Source: Neisseriaceae bacterium ESL0693 (GTDB taxonomy: Bacteria; Pseudomonadota; Gammaproteobacteria; Burkholderiales; Neisseriaceae). From it: DNA of 64,000 nt. The notes beneath the pieces are model-generated. The model searched no databases. It saw nothing but the letters and a program-made list of their open reading frames with translations, and was not told where the DNA came from. This document shows positions 34,293-45,305 of the stretch, piece after piece. Made by a program: the position numbers and the translations under genes. The stretch covers positions 1 to 64,000 of the forward strand of contig JAQTIE010000007.1 in the NCBI GenBank assembly GCA_029433475.1, in the 5' to 3' direction. The number at the start of each line of letters is the position of its first letter. Position 1 is the stretch's first letter.

Positions 34293-36107
34293 TTAATCCA
34301 GTTTTTTGAAGTGTTTGCGGCGTTCCTGTTCGCTCAGGTAACGTTTGCGCAAACGGATATTTTTAGGTGTTATTTCCACCAATTCATCATCGTCAATAAA
34401 CTCAACCGCACCTTCCAGTGACATTAATACCGGTGGCGTCAGCCGTACGGCTTCATCTGTGCCGGAAGCGCGAACGTTAGTCAGCTTTTTGCCTTTTAAC
34501 GGATTAACCACCAGATCATTATCGCGGCTGTGAATACCAATGATCATGCCTTCATAGATTTTTTCGCCCGGGCCGATGAACATACGGCCACGATCTTCCA
34601 GATTCCATAGCGCATAGGCAACAGCATCGCCTTGCTCCTGTGAAACCAGCACCCCGTTGCGGCGACCAGGAATATCGGCTTTAACTGGCGCATAATTGTC
34701 AAATACATGGCTCATCAGACCTTGTCCGCGGGTCAGGGTCATGAATTCACCCTGAAAACCGATCAGGCCACGGGCAGGAATACGGTATTCCAGACGGGTG
34801 CGGCCTTTACCATCACTTTCCATGTTGGTCAACTCCCCACGGCGGCGTCCCAGTTCTTCCATAACGGCACCCTGGCTGTTGTCTTCTACGTCAACAGTCA
34901 GATTTTCATAAGGCTCACATTTTTGTCCGTCAATTTCGCGGAAAACCACACGGGGTTTACCTACGGCCAGTTCATAACCCTCACGGCGCATGTTTTCAAT
35001 CAGAATGGTCAGATGTAATTCACCACGGCCTGAAACACGAAAAATATCCGCATCGGCAGTGTCTTCCACCCGCAAGGCCACATTGGTTAACAGTTCTTTT
35101 TGCAGACGTTCACGAATCTGGCGACTGGTGACAAATTTACCTTCTGTGCCGGCCAGCGGGCTGGTATTGACCATAAAGTCCATGGTCAGGGTAGGTTCAT
35201 CCACGCTCAGCATCGGTAGCCCCTGCGGTGCCTCTCTGTCGGCTAGTGTAACACCGATACCAATGTCTTCCAGACCGGAAATGGTCACAATATCGCCGGC
35301 TTCTGCTTCTTCCAAAGGAATCCGATCCAAGCCTTGAAATCCCAGTAACTGGTTGATCCGACCCTGGCCGATCTGTTCATTTTCTTTCATGACAGCCACA
35401 ACCTGACCCGGTTTGATGCGACCATTCAGAATACGGCCAATACCAAGGCGACCGGTATAGTTGTCGTAGTCAAGCTGGGAAATCTGAAACTGCAAGGGCT
35501 TATCCGCATCACCTGCGGGTTCGGGCGTGTATTTCAGAATGGTTTCAAACAATGGTCGCATATCGCTGGAATCATCCTCTTCTTCCAGCTTGGCAAAACC
35601 AGACAGACCGGAAGCATAGACAATGGGGAAATCCAGCTGTTCATCAGTAGCGCCCAGTTTGTCGAAAAGTTCGAATGTCTGATCAATCACCCAGCTAGGG
35701 CGGGCGCTGGGTTTATCAATTTTATTAATAACAACAATGGGTTTTAAACCCAATGCCAATGCTTTTTTAGTCACAAAGCGGGTTTGGGGCATCGGGCCTT
35801 CCTGTGCGTCCACCAATAGAAGTACACAGTCAACCATCCCTAAAACGCGTTCTACTTCACCACCAAAATCAGCGTGTCCGGGAGTGTCGACAATATTGAT
35901 GTGATAACCTTCATACTGGATAGCAGTGTTTTTTGCCAGAATGGTAATGCCACGTTCTTTTTCAAGGTCATTACTGTCCATCACACGTTCATCAACTTGC
36001 TGATTGGCGCGAAATGTACCTGACTGACGCAAAAGCTGGTCAACTAAAGTGGTTTTACCATGGTCAACGTGGGCGATAATGGCAATATTGCGGATTTTTT
36101 TGCTCAT
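34293..36107 (-). CDS. typA: ribosome-associated GTPase TypA/BipA
   Basis: Translational GTPase linked to stress and cold responses and to ribosome assembly. At 604 residues it is full length. [14 protein letters not shown] (G1), [15 protein letters not shown] (G3) and [12 protein letters not shown] (G4) are intact; [18 protein letters not shown] and the C-terminal [14 protein letters not shown] region are BipA-specific. Single gene with a clear terminator. Confidence 0.97.
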   Translation of the reverse strand: MSKKIRNIAIIAHVDHGKTTLVDQLLRQSGTFRANQQVDERVMDSNDLEKERGITILAKNTAIQYEGYHINIVDTPGHADFGGEVERVLGMVDCVLLLVDAQEGPMPQTRFVTKKALALGLKPIVVINKIDKPSARPSWVIDQTFELFDKLGATDEQLDFPIVYASGLSGFAKLEEEDDSSDMRPLFETILKYTPEPAGDADKPLQFQISQLDYDNYTGRLGIGRILNGRIKPGQVVAVMKENEQIGQGRINQLLGFQGLDRIPLEEAEAGDIVTISGLEDIGIGVTLADREAPQGLPMLSVDEPTLTMDFMVNTSPLAGTEGKFVTSRQIRERLQKELLTNVALRVEDTADADIFRVSGRGELHLTILIENMRREGYELAVGKPRVVFREIDGQKCEPYENLTVDVEDNSQGAVMEELGRRRGELTNMESDGKGRTRLEYRIPARGLIGFQGEFMTLTRGQGLMSHVFDNYAPVKADIPGRRNGVLVSQEQGDAVAYALWNLEDRGRMFIGPGEKIYEGMIIGIHSRDNDLVVNPLKGKKLTNVRASGTDEAVRLTPPVLMSLEGAVEFIDDDELVEITPKNIRLRKRYLSEQERRKHFKKLD

Positions 36108-36337
36108 GGGCGTGTAGTTACTCTGAATATAAATGTAAAATTAACCTGAAATTATAACATTTTTAGGTTATATGGGGAGTTTTATTTATATAAATCAGCA
36201 CATCGATATAGAAATTGATACATATTTTTTATATAGTTGATAGAGAATACAGTAAACCAGACTGATTTGATGGCTGGTTTGAAATGATAAAATATAAGAT
36301 ACCTGTAATTTGGCTGCACTGAAAGGCAGGCATTTAA

Positions 36338-36619
36338 ATGAATGATACAAGCATGCGGCAGCTGGAGATTTTTACCATTCGCAGCCCGTGCAAAGGCATA
36401 TGTGAAAGTAATCGCAAAGGTTACTGTAAAGGGTGTTTTCGCAGCCGTGATGAACGGTTACACTGGCTGAGCATGACTGATGCTCAGAAACATCATGTTT
36501 TGTATTTGTGCGCGTTGCGGCAGCGTAAACTACAATTACTGGCCTGGCAGGCTATTTCTGATCATAATCAGCATGAAACAGAAACCACGCAAACCCTACA
36601 GACAGCGTTTGATTTCTGA
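36338..36619 (+). CDS. DUF1289 family protein
   Basis: A 93-residue protein with the DUF1289 cysteine pattern SPCKGICESNRKGYCKGCFR (four cysteines, probably metal-binding) at about residues 16-35, followed by RDERLHWLSMTDAQK. Function unknown in the family; often called an Fe-S or zinc small protein. The N-terminal extension is a little longer than usual. Confidence 0.88.
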   Translation: MNDTSMRQLEIFTIRSPCKGICESNRKGYCKGCFRSRDERLHWLSMTDAQKHHVLYLCALRQRKLQLLAWQAISDHNQHETETTQTLQTAFDF

Positions 36620-36922
36620 AAAAACGCCATCGCTTTTTATGCGCATAGAATATTAAACATAATAAACGGATTCATTCTCTCCAAATGCATCCCCGTCTCA
36701 TGCTACACTCACTCTTTTTTCAATCAAAACATTTATTTTTATTGAATAATCTATTTATTTATAATCAGTTGAGCCCGATCTGGATAAAATCACGTCAGAT
36801 GATATCTGTCATACACCATGACTCGGGCAGAATATTTTAAATCATTAACAAAAGCAAATAGTACCCCTCAATGCCGTATTGATCACTGGTCATAAAGAGG
36901 GTGCAGGATTCAGGTAGATAAG
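36620..36922. other. intergenic region
   Basis: About 300 AT-rich bases before the DMT transporter gene. I see no coding frame, RNA gene or convincing hairpin. A weak ribosome site (AGGGTGCAGG) lies near 36898-36908. Confidence 0.3.
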
Positions 36923-37810
36923 ATGCAATTTTTAATCATCAGTATTGTATGTAGTGTGGCTGTATCTATTTTATTCAAACTGGCCAGAAAATATCGTATC
37001 CAGATCATACAGGCGGTGGCCGTTAATTACGTGGTGGCCATTGCCTGTACTTTATATTTTTTAAAGCCGAATTTGGGCAACTGGTCGCAATATGGCCATC
37101 ACTGGTTATTATTTGCGCTACTGGGTATTTTGTTTCCTCTGGGTTTTGTGGTTCTGGGCAAAGCCATTGAGCGGGTTGGTATGGTTAAAACCGATGCAGC
37201 GCAAAGATTGTCGGTATTTTTATCTATTCTGGCTGCGTTCCTTATTTTTCATGAGGTACTGACGTTAAGTAAAATGATCAGTATCGTACTGGCCTTTATG
37301 GCTCTGGTCTGCTTACTGTACCACCCGGGTCAAAGCAGTAAAAAAGCCGCTGGCCAGTCTCTTGGCCAGACGGTATTCTGGCTTTTGCTGGTTTTGGTAT
37401 GTTATGGCAGCGTCGACATTATTTTAAAAATACTGGCCAAAAGCGGGCAGGCATTTTCTTCTGTGCTGTGTGTGGCTTTTATACTCAGTGCACTATTTAT
37501 TTTTACCTATCTTCTGCTTAAAAGAACAGTATGGCAAGCAGTCAGCATTCTGGCCGGCCTAATACTGGGCAGTCTGAATTTTATTAATATTCTGTTTTAT
37601 ATAAAAGCACATCAGGCCTATAGTCAGCATCCTGCACTGGTCTTTGCGGGCATGAATCTGGGTGTGATCACGCTGGCCACGTTATTGGGCACGGGTATAT
37701 TCAGAGAAAAAATTAATGCGGTCAATATTGTAGGTATTATACTGGCGCTGGTGGCATTAACCGGCTTATTTTATGGTGCAGATATTCAGTTATGGCTGAG
37801 CAGAAGATAA
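36923..37810 (+). CDS. EamA/DMT-family transporter
   Basis: A 295-residue membrane protein with about ten predicted segments in two halves, as in the drug/metabolite transporter superfamily. GFVVLGKAIERVGMVKTDAAQ in the first half and GTGIFREKINAVNIVGIILA at the end match EamA-type packing motifs. Substrate cannot be told. The gene stands alone with a hairpin after it. Confidence 0.82.
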   Translation: MQFLIISIVCSVAVSILFKLARKYRIQIIQAVAVNYVVAIACTLYFLKPNLGNWSQYGHHWLLFALLGILFPLGFVVLGKAIERVGMVKTDAAQRLSVFLSILAAFLIFHEVLTLSKMISIVLAFMALVCLLYHPGQSSKKAAGQSLGQTVFWLLLVLVCYGSVDIILKILAKSGQAFSSVLCVAFILSALFIFTYLLLKRTVWQAVSILAGLILGSLNFINILFYIKAHQAYSQHPALVFAGMNLGVITLATLLGTGIFREKINAVNIVGIILALVALTGLFYGADIQLWLSRR

Positions 37811-37815
37811 AAATA

Positions 37816-37852
37816 ACCAGACCGGCGGTTTAACGCCAGTCTGGTGTTATTT
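37816..37852 (+). terminator. terminator after the DMT transporter
   Basis: ACCAGACCGGCG (37816-37827) pairs with CGCCAGTCTGGT (37834-37845) with one C-A mismatch and a six-base loop, followed by a T-rich stretch. Confidence 0.75.
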
Positions 37853-38176
37853 CTTCAGGTAATAAATGCATGTTTTGAAATTAATTCTGGTGCAAATACT
37901 GTGTATGAGTATCTTAAAAATTCCAGCCTTTAATTTTATGGTTTTCGCATCATTGTATAATTAGATTTTATTGAAAAATTAATGATATAGCATAATATTT
38001 TAATTTATCGATATCATCTGATTTAATTGCAGCTATCTGAGTAAAAGAGTGTATTTTATACTTTGTAATTATTGCGTGAATTAATCAAAGTAAGCGTATT
38101 TGGTCTGGTAAGGTATTTATATTGTTATCATTCAAAGATCAATAAAAAGCCATCTGGCGGCTGTGAATGGCTAAAA

Positions 38177-38206
38177 CAGGAAACCAAGGCACTTATTGGT
38201 TTCCTG
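38177..38206 (-). terminator. prfA terminator
   Basis: CAGGAAACCAA (38177-38187) pairs perfectly with TTGGTTTCCTG (38196-38206); on the minus strand TTTTAG follows. It lies 12 bases beyond the prfA stop. A second small hairpin (AGCCAT/ATGGCT, 38148-38172) lies just downstream. Confidence 0.75.
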
Positions 38207-38217
38207 CCAGGTAAAAA

Positions 38218-39300
38218 TTAATTGTTTTCGCTTAATTGTGCCAATTGCTGTGCCTGATGCTCGGCAATTAAAGCAGATGTTAATTCAGCCAGATCACCGT
38301 CCATAATAAAATCCAACTTGTGTAAGGTAAGATTGATGCGATGATCAGTGACCCGTCCCTGAGGATAGTTATAGGTACGAATACGTTCGCTGCGGTCACC
38401 ACTGCCGATCAGGCTTTTACGTTCAGCGGCTTCCTTAGCATGCGCCGCATGTTTTTTCTGCTCATACAGCCGTGAAGCCAGCACCCGTAGCGCCTGTGCT
38501 TTATTGGCGTGCTGAGAACGGCCATCCTGACACTCAACCACCAGACCAGTAGGCAGATGGGTGATGCGTACAGCAGAATCGGTTTTATTGATGTGCTGGC
38601 CACCGGCACCCGACGCCCTGAAGGTGTCAATACGTAAATCACTGGCGTTAAGTTCCACTTCGCTGACCTCATCGGCTTCAGGCATAACCGCCACGGTACA
38701 GGCTGAAGTGTGGATACGCCCCTGACTTTCCGTGGTGGGCACCCGTTGTACCCGATGACCGCCGGATTCAAATTTCAGCTGACTATAAACCCCTTGGCCG
38801 GCGATACGGACAATAATTTCCTTATAACCGCCAAGATCGCTTTCACTGGCCGAAACAACTTCTACCTGCCAGCCCATTCTCTCGGCATAGCGAGTATACA
38901 TTCGCATTAAATCTCCGGCAAACAAAGCCGCTTCATCACCACCCGTACCGGCACGAACCTCAATAAAAATATTTTTATCATCGTCTTCATCTTTGGGTAA
39001 TAACTGTTTTTGTAAGGTCAGGCTTAATTCAAGCATGCGGTTTCGTGCCTGATCAATTTCTTCCGCTGCAAAATCTTTTAAATCCGGGTCCTCTGCCATT
39101 TCTTCAGCAGTATGTAAATCGGCCTGTGCCTGAATGTAATGCTGATAAGTTTCTACAACAGGTGTTAATTCTGCATGTTCACGAGTCAGGCGGCGATATT
39201 CATCTAAATTACTGGTAATGTCAGGTGAGGACAACAGCGCGGTTACTTCTTCAAGGCGATCAGACAGGTGTTGTAATTTTGCAATCAGCGAGGATTTCAT
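38218..39300 (-). CDS. prfA: peptide chain release factor 1
   Basis: Reads UAA and UAG and releases the chain. The 360-residue length is standard; the GGQ loop lies in [18 protein letters not shown] and the acidic block [19 protein letters not shown] precedes it. The codon-reading segment is [17 protein letters not shown], with domain 1 helical at the N terminus. It follows hemA by 99 bases on the same strand, the usual hemA-prfA order. Confidence 0.96.
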   Translation of the reverse strand: MKSSLIAKLQHLSDRLEEVTALLSSPDITSNLDEYRRLTREHAELTPVVETYQHYIQAQADLHTAEEMAEDPDLKDFAAEEIDQARNRMLELSLTLQKQLLPKDEDDDKNIFIEVRAGTGGDEAALFAGDLMRMYTRYAERMGWQVEVVSASESDLGGYKEIIVRIAGQGVYSQLKFESGGHRVQRVPTTESQGRIHTSACTVAVMPEADEVSEVELNASDLRIDTFRASGAGGQHINKTDSAVRITHLPTGLVVECQDGRSQHANKAQALRVLASRLYEQKKHAAHAKEAAERKSLIGSGDRSERIRTYNYPQGRVTDHRINLTLHKLDFIMDGDLAELTSALIAEHQAQQLAQLSENN

Positions 39301-39399
39301 GGTTATCCTTTAATGATAATTATTTTTTAAGGGATGATCTGGATACATCATAATGAGAAAACGGACACTGAATCATGGCTGATTCGGTAAATGTATGTG

Positions 39400-40662
39400 C
39401 TAACGATGCTCTTTTTTTGTCGAAAGCTGATAGATATGCGTAATGGCAGATGTCAGCTCCGGATGTTGCTGACTGTCTTTATTTAACGTCCGGGTAGGCG
39501 CGTGAAGCAGGGCATTGGTTAATTCGTGGCTAAGGCGGTTTAATACTTCCTCTACCGGCGTGCCTTTGCGTAAACGGCGCAATGCTTTATTTAATGATTG
39601 CTGACGGGTCTGGTCAGCTTGCTGGCGCAGTGTCCGGATTAAAGGGACAGCTTTTCTTGATTGCTGCCATGCCATAAATTCGGCTACTTTTTCTTCAACC
39701 ATATTTTCTGCCGCCGCCGCCGCTTCCCGGCGGGCGGCCTTACCTGTCTGTACAATATCGGCCATGTCATCAATAGAGTACAGATAAGCATCATCCAGAT
39801 CACCGGCTTCCTCTTCAATATCACGAGGTACCGCCAGATCCAGTAAAAATAAGGGCATACCACGCCGTTGCTTCAGCGTTCGCTCAATTAATCCCTTTCC
39901 GATCACAGGAAAAGGGCTGGCAGTTGATGAAACCACAATATCATATTGCGGTAAAATTTCCGGTAGTCGGTTTAAAAGATCAGCATTGGCATGATAACCC
40001 AGTTTCTGGCACAACTCTTCAGCCCGCGCCAATGTCCGGTTGAGGACGGTTAACCGGCGCGGATTTTCTGCGGCGAAATAAGTCGCTACCAATTCAATCA
40101 TTTCACCCGCACCCACCATCAGCACATTCAATGCTGAAATATCCGGAAAAATCTGGGCAGCCATTTTGACAGAAGCTGCTGCCATGGAAACTGAATTTTC
40201 ACCCACCGCACTTTCAGTACGCACTTCCTTGGCAAAAGCAAAAGTTTTCTGAAACAATGTATTGAGTTCACGCCCAAGCGTGCCGGCATTTTGTGCGCTG
40301 ATTACCGCGGCTTTCAGCTGACCCAGAATCTGCGGCTCTCCCAGCACCATAGAATCCAGACCGCAGGCCACACGGAAAGTATGTCTTACCGCTTCTTCAT
40401 CGGAAAGCTGATAAAGATAAGGCATAATATCTACGCTTTTGACATGGTGATATTCAGACAACCATTGAATAATGTTTTCTGCATTGCCGATGCAATATAA
40501 TTCAGTCCGGTTACACGTCGATAAAATCATGGCTTCGGTTGCAGCATGACTATCCGCTAAAGACAATAATGCCTGCGATAATGCGACAGCGGGAAAAGCC
40601 AGTTTTTCACGAACACTGACAGGCGCAGTCTGATGATTGAGCCCAATAATGATTAACGACAT
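39400..40662 (-). CDS. hemA: glutamyl-tRNA reductase
   Basis: NADPH-dependent reduction of glutamyl-tRNA to glutamate-1-semialdehyde, first committed step of tetrapyrrole synthesis; HemL for the next step is at 5230. Full length of 420 residues. The catalytic cysteine is C50 in MILSTCNRTELYC. SMVLGEPQILGQLK and VGAGEMIELVATYFA (NADPH-binding) follow, and a C-terminal dimerisation helix region is present. Probably cotranscribed with prfA. Confidence 0.96.
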   Translation of the reverse strand: MSLIIIGLNHQTAPVSVREKLAFPAVALSQALLSLADSHAATEAMILSTCNRTELYCIGNAENIIQWLSEYHHVKSVDIMPYLYQLSDEEAVRHTFRVACGLDSMVLGEPQILGQLKAAVISAQNAGTLGRELNTLFQKTFAFAKEVRTESAVGENSVSMAAASVKMAAQIFPDISALNVLMVGAGEMIELVATYFAAENPRRLTVLNRTLARAEELCQKLGYHANADLLNRLPEILPQYDIVVSSTASPFPVIGKGLIERTLKQRRGMPLFLLDLAVPRDIEEEAGDLDDAYLYSIDDMADIVQTGKAARREAAAAAENMVEEKVAEFMAWQQSRKAVPLIRTLRQQADQTRQQSLNKALRRLRKGTPVEEVLNRLSHELTNALLHAPTRTLNKDSQQHPELTSAITHIYQLSTKKEHR

Positions 40663-40837
40663 GGTGCTTGATGTGTATCTGTATATTTGTACAAATGAGC
40701 AGGCAAAGGCTACTGATCCTGATCAGTGAATGGTATGAGTCATGTATAAATGCAGCAATTATACGCTAAACAGACTAAAAAAGCAGTGTTAAACTGGTTG
40801 CCTTTCGATGCATACACAAATGATCAAAGGATCAGCC

Positions 40838-41476
40838 ATGAATGGTTTGGATTTACACGGTATCCGGCAGGTATACAGTAAAGAAACCCTGAATGAAGAA
40901 GACTGCCACCCCGATCCCTTAAAACAATTTGAACTATGGTTAAATGCAGCCATAGAGGCCAAGGTACATGAACCCACGGCTATGAATGTTGCTACCGTGG
41001 ATGAACACGGGCGCCCCAATGCACGCATTGTTTTACTGAAAGAGGTGAGTGACGGCTTTGTTTTTTTCAGTAATTATCATAGCCGCAAAGGCTGTGCGCT
41101 GGCGCTTCATCCTTTTGCTGCACTAACCTTTTTCTGGCCCGAACTCGAACGACAGGTGCGAATAGAAGGAAAAGTCAGCCAGTTGGCTGCTGAGCAATCG
41201 GATGAATACTTTTATTCCAGACCTTATACCAGTCGCATTGGCGCATGGGCCAGTCATCAAAGTGAAGTCATAAAAAGCAAACAGGAATTATTAACCCGTG
41301 CTGCATTAATAGGCGCCAGACATCCTGTTAAGGTGCCAAGACCGCCGCATTGGGGTGGCTATATCGTCCGGCCTGATCTATTGGAATTCTGGCAGGGCAG
41401 ACCAAGCCGGTTACATGATCGCATTCAGTATCGTCTGGTTGACGGCAGCTGGATCAAGGAGCGTTTATCGCCCTAG
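40838..41476 (+). CDS. pdxH: pyridoxamine 5'-phosphate oxidase
   Basis: FMN enzyme oxidising pyridoxamine- or pyridoxine-5'-phosphate to PLP. The ATG at 40838 is preceded by AAAGGA and gives 212 residues, the family length; an upstream in-frame ATG adds ten unlikely residues. [62 protein letters not shown] and RLHDRIQYR are the family motifs. Divergent from hemA. Confidence 0.95.
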   Translation: MNGLDLHGIRQVYSKETLNEEDCHPDPLKQFELWLNAAIEAKVHEPTAMNVATVDEHGRPNARIVLLKEVSDGFVFFSNYHSRKGCALALHPFAALTFFWPELERQVRIEGKVSQLAAEQSDEYFYSRPYTSRIGAWASHQSEVIKSKQELLTRAALIGARHPVKVPRPPHWGGYIVRPDLLEFWQGRPSRLHDRIQYRLVDGSWIKERLSP

Positions 41477-41479
41477 AAT

Positions 41480-41496
41480 ATCCGGCAAGCCCGGAT
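41480..41496. terminator. short hairpin between convergent genes
   Basis: ATCCGG (41480-41485) and CCGGAT (41491-41496) form a small hairpin flanked by AATA and TATT between the pdxH and acyltransferase stops. Short, so a weak terminator at best. Confidence 0.4.
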
Positions 41497-42272
41497 TATT
41501 TAATCGCGTTGTCACTGCCTACTTTGGTAGCAATAAAAGCCTCTGCCGCCGCTTTTAGGCTGTAGCGGCTTGAATCAGATTCAATAGGAATTAAAGGCGC
41601 ATAATCCATTTTTACCCTGATTTGCGGCAACGCAAGAATGCGCCAGAGTGAAACAAACAGATTGGTCTGACCCACATAGGCCACTTGCGTAGTGCGCAGG
41701 TTATTCTGATCATAATAACGCAATGCTATTGCCTGAACAGGAGTACCGGTTTTAATGGCCGGCTCAAAAAGTGCTGCCTTGAAAGGCAGAATAGATTCAC
41801 CATCGGACGTGCGGGATTCCGGAAAGAAGATAACACTCTGTTGCCGGGTCAGAGACTCTGCTATTTGTTGATTAATATCCTGAATCACTGAACGAGAATC
41901 ACGATCAATAAAAATAACCCCGATTCTGCGCGCTAAAAGACCGATGACTGGCCAGTGGCGAATACTCTGTTTGGCAATAAATCCACCAGGACATTGAGCC
42001 AGTAACACAAAAATATCCAGCCATGAAATATGGTTGGCCACAATCAATACCGGTTTTTGCACGGTTGATGGTATTACTGACGGATTATTTTCCAGCTGAA
42101 TATGCAAAGCACGCAATAAACGATGGGCGATGATCTGTAAATCCTGAGCGCGTTGTGCCTGATTTTTTTTATTAAACCCAAAAGCCATATAACCCGTACA
42201 GATTAACCAGCCAGCCAGCCGCGCAATACGTCGTAAACGTTCAAATAAAGAAGTAGAATGAGCAGTGTTCAT
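41496..42272 (-). CDS. lysophospholipid acyltransferase (PlsC/NlaA-like)
   Basis: A 258-residue inner-membrane acyltransferase with the canonical motif NHISWLDIF (HX4D) and FFPESRTSDGE as motif III, after an N-terminal hydrophobic stretch (about 16-30). It is distinct from the HX4E enzyme at 28403. Neisseria have more than one such acyltransferase with different lysophosphatidate preferences. It lies 36 bases after mutM on the same strand, so the two are likely cotranscribed. Confidence 0.87.
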   Translation of the reverse strand: MNTAHSTSLFERLRRIARLAGWLICTGYMAFGFNKKNQAQRAQDLQIIAHRLLRALHIQLENNPSVIPSTVQKPVLIVANHISWLDIFVLLAQCPGGFIAKQSIRHWPVIGLLARRIGVIFIDRDSRSVIQDINQQIAESLTRQQSVIFFPESRTSDGESILPFKAALFEPAIKTGTPVQAIALRYYDQNNLRTTQVAYVGQTNLFVSLWRILALPQIRVKMDYAPLIPIESDSSRYSLKAAAEAFIATKVGSDNAIK

Positions 42273-42308
42273 AAAGAAAGATAGAAGAAATTTTTAGTAT
42301 AAATAATA

Positions 42309-43130
42309 TTAATGTTGGCAATGAGTGCAGTAAAAACTACTTCGCTGACCAATAATGGTTTTCTGAATGGGTGTATGACAAATACGGCAAGGCTGATTGG
42401 CTTGTCCGTAAACAAAGTGTTCTTGCTGAAAATGTCCGTTTTCGCCCCGCGTATTAACAAAATCACGCAGACTACTGCCACCAGCATCAATCGCTGCCCG
42501 TAAAACCTGCCTAATTTTCTCAACCAGTATTTCACACTCATCCGGCTGCAAAGATAATGCTGGCCGGTCAGGCAATATACCCGCATGAAATAAAGCCTCA
42601 TTGGCATAAATATTACCTACACCAACCACCAGCTTATTGTCCATAAGCGCCAGCTTGATGGCGCGTTTTTGTGTTTTCAGCTTATCTGTCAGATAGGCAG
42701 CATTAAAATCAGCCTCCAGAGGTTCAGGCCCCAGATGACACAACAAAGGATGATGCTCCAGCGCACCCGCAAACCATAAAACAGCACCAAACCGGCGCGG
42801 ATCATGGAAACGCAATAAAAATCCATTGGAAAACAGAATATCAACATGATCATGTTTTTGTGGCGCAGGTGCCTGATCCTGTGACCAGATGCGCAAACTG
42901 CCAGACATGCCCAGATGCATCATCAGATAGCCAGTAGGCAATTGAAAAATCAAATATTTTGCACGGCGCTGGATAGATAAAACAGGTTGATGACTAATGA
43001 TTTCATGCAGATTATCAACAATTGGCCATCTCAGTTTTGGCTGTCTGACGATAACATCGGTAATTGTCTGCTGCGTGACAAAAGGAGCAATACCTGCACG
43101 AGTAGTTTCAACTTCAGGTAATTCAGGCAT
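42309..43130 (-). CDS. mutM: formamidopyrimidine-DNA glycosylase
   Basis: Excises 8-oxoguanine and formamidopyrimidines with AP-lyase activity. The 273-residue protein starts MPELPEVETTRAG, giving the catalytic Pro2/Glu3, with the conserved lysine in RRAKYLIFQL. VGNIYANEALFHAGI, the helix-two-turn-helix, and a C-terminal zinc finger (CRICHTPIQK, YCTHCQ) are intact. Nothing unusual. Confidence 0.96.
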   Translation of the reverse strand: MPELPEVETTRAGIAPFVTQQTITDVIVRQPKLRWPIVDNLHEIISHQPVLSIQRRAKYLIFQLPTGYLMMHLGMSGSLRIWSQDQAPAPQKHDHVDILFSNGFLLRFHDPRRFGAVLWFAGALEHHPLLCHLGPEPLEADFNAAYLTDKLKTQKRAIKLALMDNKLVVGVGNIYANEALFHAGILPDRPALSLQPDECEILVEKIRQVLRAAIDAGGSSLRDFVNTRGENGHFQQEHFVYGQANQPCRICHTPIQKTIIGQRSSFYCTHCQH

Positions 43131-43438
43131 AAACGATCAAAGAGTAAAATAAATTTTTAAGGCATGAAAATAACACAAAGTTTTTCTTATGGATAGTTTT
43201 ACTTTAACCAACATGAATAATATAGATCAATCCATCAAGACTTAATCTGATGTAGTCATGTAAAATACCCGCATGAAACAAAAGCTGACACAAGATTAAA
43301 CATGATACCTGCAGCATTAAAAATGCTGAAAGCAAAAATTTTAATTTAATAATTTAATTGTTTATACTGTAGCGCATTTGTTTTATCGTTTGGAACGAAT
43401 CAGCAACCATGAATATGGTCAGTAAAATGGAGAATTGA
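43131..43438. other. AT-rich divergent promoter region
   Basis: About 308 bases between mutM and the TPR gene. It contains a small hairpin CAGCAT/ATGCTG (43312-43328) and, near the right end, TTGTTTA and TATACT-like boxes with a good ribosome site (GGAG) before 43439. No gene seen. Confidence 0.4.
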
Positions 43439-45301
43439 ATGTTGCGTTGGATACACCGCATAACCCCCATGGCTTTGTGTTTATTGATGGCATTTGGTGC
43501 TCATGCACAATCGCAAACTGGCGATCCCCAGCCAGCCAGCACCCAGACAGAAGCAGAAAAAGCCTTGTCTGGTTCACAGTTTGTGCAGACAAGCCGGGCA
43601 TCACTGACACGCCGCATAGAGATTTCAGAAAGAGCCAATGCAGTATTTACCTTACTGGCCAGTGAATTGGCCTGGGGACAAGGGCAGACCGGAACGGCGC
43701 TTGCCACCCATGAACTGGTTTTACAGAAAAGCCAAGACCCTGCCGTGGCTGAAAGAGCCATGGAAATGGCATTAGCCATCAATGCCACCCAAAAAGCCCG
43801 AACCATTTTACAACAATGGCAAAATGCACAACCTGAAGATACTCCGGCCAGACAACGCCTGTCATGGCAACTGGCATTGGCAGAAAAAGATATTCCCTTT
43901 GTAGCCAGCCACATTGATACCGTATTGAATCAGGCCAGCGAATATCAATTGCGGCGTTTATTTCTACTCTTGGCACAATCCAGTTTAAGTCAGAAAAACT
44001 GGCCGGATTCAGTGTATACCGCCATTCATAAAGCAGCACAGAAACATCAGGATATGCCCGAGGCCATGATTGCCGAAGCCATTTATAGCGCTTTAGGTGA
44101 ATATGACCGGCGGGCAGTAGCTGCACTGCAAAAACTGGCCTCATTAGACGGTAATATGCAGCCTGGCTCCCAGATCACCATCAGTCTGGTAGGGCAGCTT
44201 CGCCCGCAGGTGCTGACCACCTTTTTCCAGCCGGAAAGCTTTAATGCCTTACCTGCGGTCTGGCAAAGTATTTATATAGATTGGTTGATAACACATAAAA
44301 AAACAGCCGCAGCCTATCAGGCTCTGCAACCTGTATTGAATCATACACAAAGCCCGGCACTGTATTTGCAGGCAGTATTTCTGGCCATAAACCAACGAGC
44401 CCAGACCAGCACGATCTTAGACTATGCACAACAAGCCTATGCTCTGGGCGATGACACACAAAAAAGTAAAACAGCCCTAATGCTTGCGGCGTATATGGCT
44501 GAACGTGATCGTAATCAGGAAGCCAGACAATGGGCACAAAAAATCATTGCCCCCCAATTCACTTTTGATCGCGCACTGGTTCAGGCCACCATTGAGCAAC
44601 AAGATAAACACTGGTCAGCAGCCCAAAACTGGCTCGATAAAGCAGCAAAACTCAAACAACCAGGACAATTTTTTGATCAGCAGAATTTATTTCGGTTACA
44701 GGTAGTGCAGGCAAATGAAACCCTCATACCCGCACAATACCTCAATAAACTGAATATCTGGCTGAAACAGGCTGAAAAACAAAAAAATGAAGATCTGATC
44801 GCCCAGATTATCTTCTTACGTGGCATGGTTTATGTTGATCAATTGCATCAGCCACAAAAAGCCGCCACAGATTTTCGCCATTACCTGACACTTCGTCCGG
44901 ACAGCGTTGAAGGATTGAATTCTTTAGGTTACACATTACTGGCCTTACCTCAAAGTCATTGGGAAGAAGCCTTAAATTTACTCGAACGCGCCCATCAGCT
45001 AGACAGCCAGTCAGCCTATATTGCAGATAGCCTCGGCTGGGGCTACTATCTTAATGGCCGGCTCGAAGAAGCATTACCCTTATTGCAATATGCCTATGCC
45101 CAATATCCCAATGCAGAAGTTGCCGCACACTTAGGCGCCGTTTTATGGGACAGCAACCAGCAGGATAAAGCACGTCAGATATGGGCAGAGGGCAGGGCAA
45201 GCAAGGATGATCAGTATGTATTAATTCAGATTCTGAAACGATTCAACATCAATCCGGCCACCTTGCCCAAATTACCGCCAGCCAGCATCAAAGAGGAGTA
45301 A
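43439..45301 (+). CDS. exported tetratricopeptide-repeat protein
   Basis: A 620-residue protein with a signal peptide (about 1-23, cut near AHAQ) and many TPR-like helical repeats, clearest near the end: EGLNSLGYTLLALPQSHWEE, AYIADSLGWGYYLNGRLEEA and PNAEVAAHLGAVLWDSNQQDKA. Such genes stand before lolB in Neisseria and other betaproteobacteria; the role is thought to be envelope-related but unproved. GGAG precedes the ATG. lolB starts four bases after the stop. Confidence 0.85.
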   Translation: MLRWIHRITPMALCLLMAFGAHAQSQTGDPQPASTQTEAEKALSGSQFVQTSRASLTRRIEISERANAVFTLLASELAWGQGQTGTALATHELVLQKSQDPAVAERAMEMALAINATQKARTILQQWQNAQPEDTPARQRLSWQLALAEKDIPFVASHIDTVLNQASEYQLRRLFLLLAQSSLSQKNWPDSVYTAIHKAAQKHQDMPEAMIAEAIYSALGEYDRRAVAALQKLASLDGNMQPGSQITISLVGQLRPQVLTTFFQPESFNALPAVWQSIYIDWLITHKKTAAAYQALQPVLNHTQSPALYLQAVFLAINQRAQTSTILDYAQQAYALGDDTQKSKTALMLAAYMAERDRNQEARQWAQKIIAPQFTFDRALVQATIEQQDKHWSAAQNWLDKAAKLKQPGQFFDQQNLFRLQVVQANETLIPAQYLNKLNIWLKQAEKQKNEDLIAQIIFLRGMVYVDQLHQPQKAATDFRHYLTLRPDSVEGLNSLGYTLLALPQSHWEEALNLLERAHQLDSQSAYIADSLGWGYYLNGRLEEALPLLQYAYAQYPNAEVAAHLGAVLWDSNQQDKARQIWAEGRASKDDQYVLIQILKRFNINPATLPKLPPASIKEE

Positions 45302-45305
45302 CTAT

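Larger units (their letters stand above)
37811..38217. other. intergenic region with hairpins at both ends
   Basis: Some 400 AT-rich bases between convergent genes. The left end carries the transporter terminator; the right end carries two adjacent hairpins (38148-38172 and 38177-38206). Nothing recognisable lies between. Confidence 0.4.
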
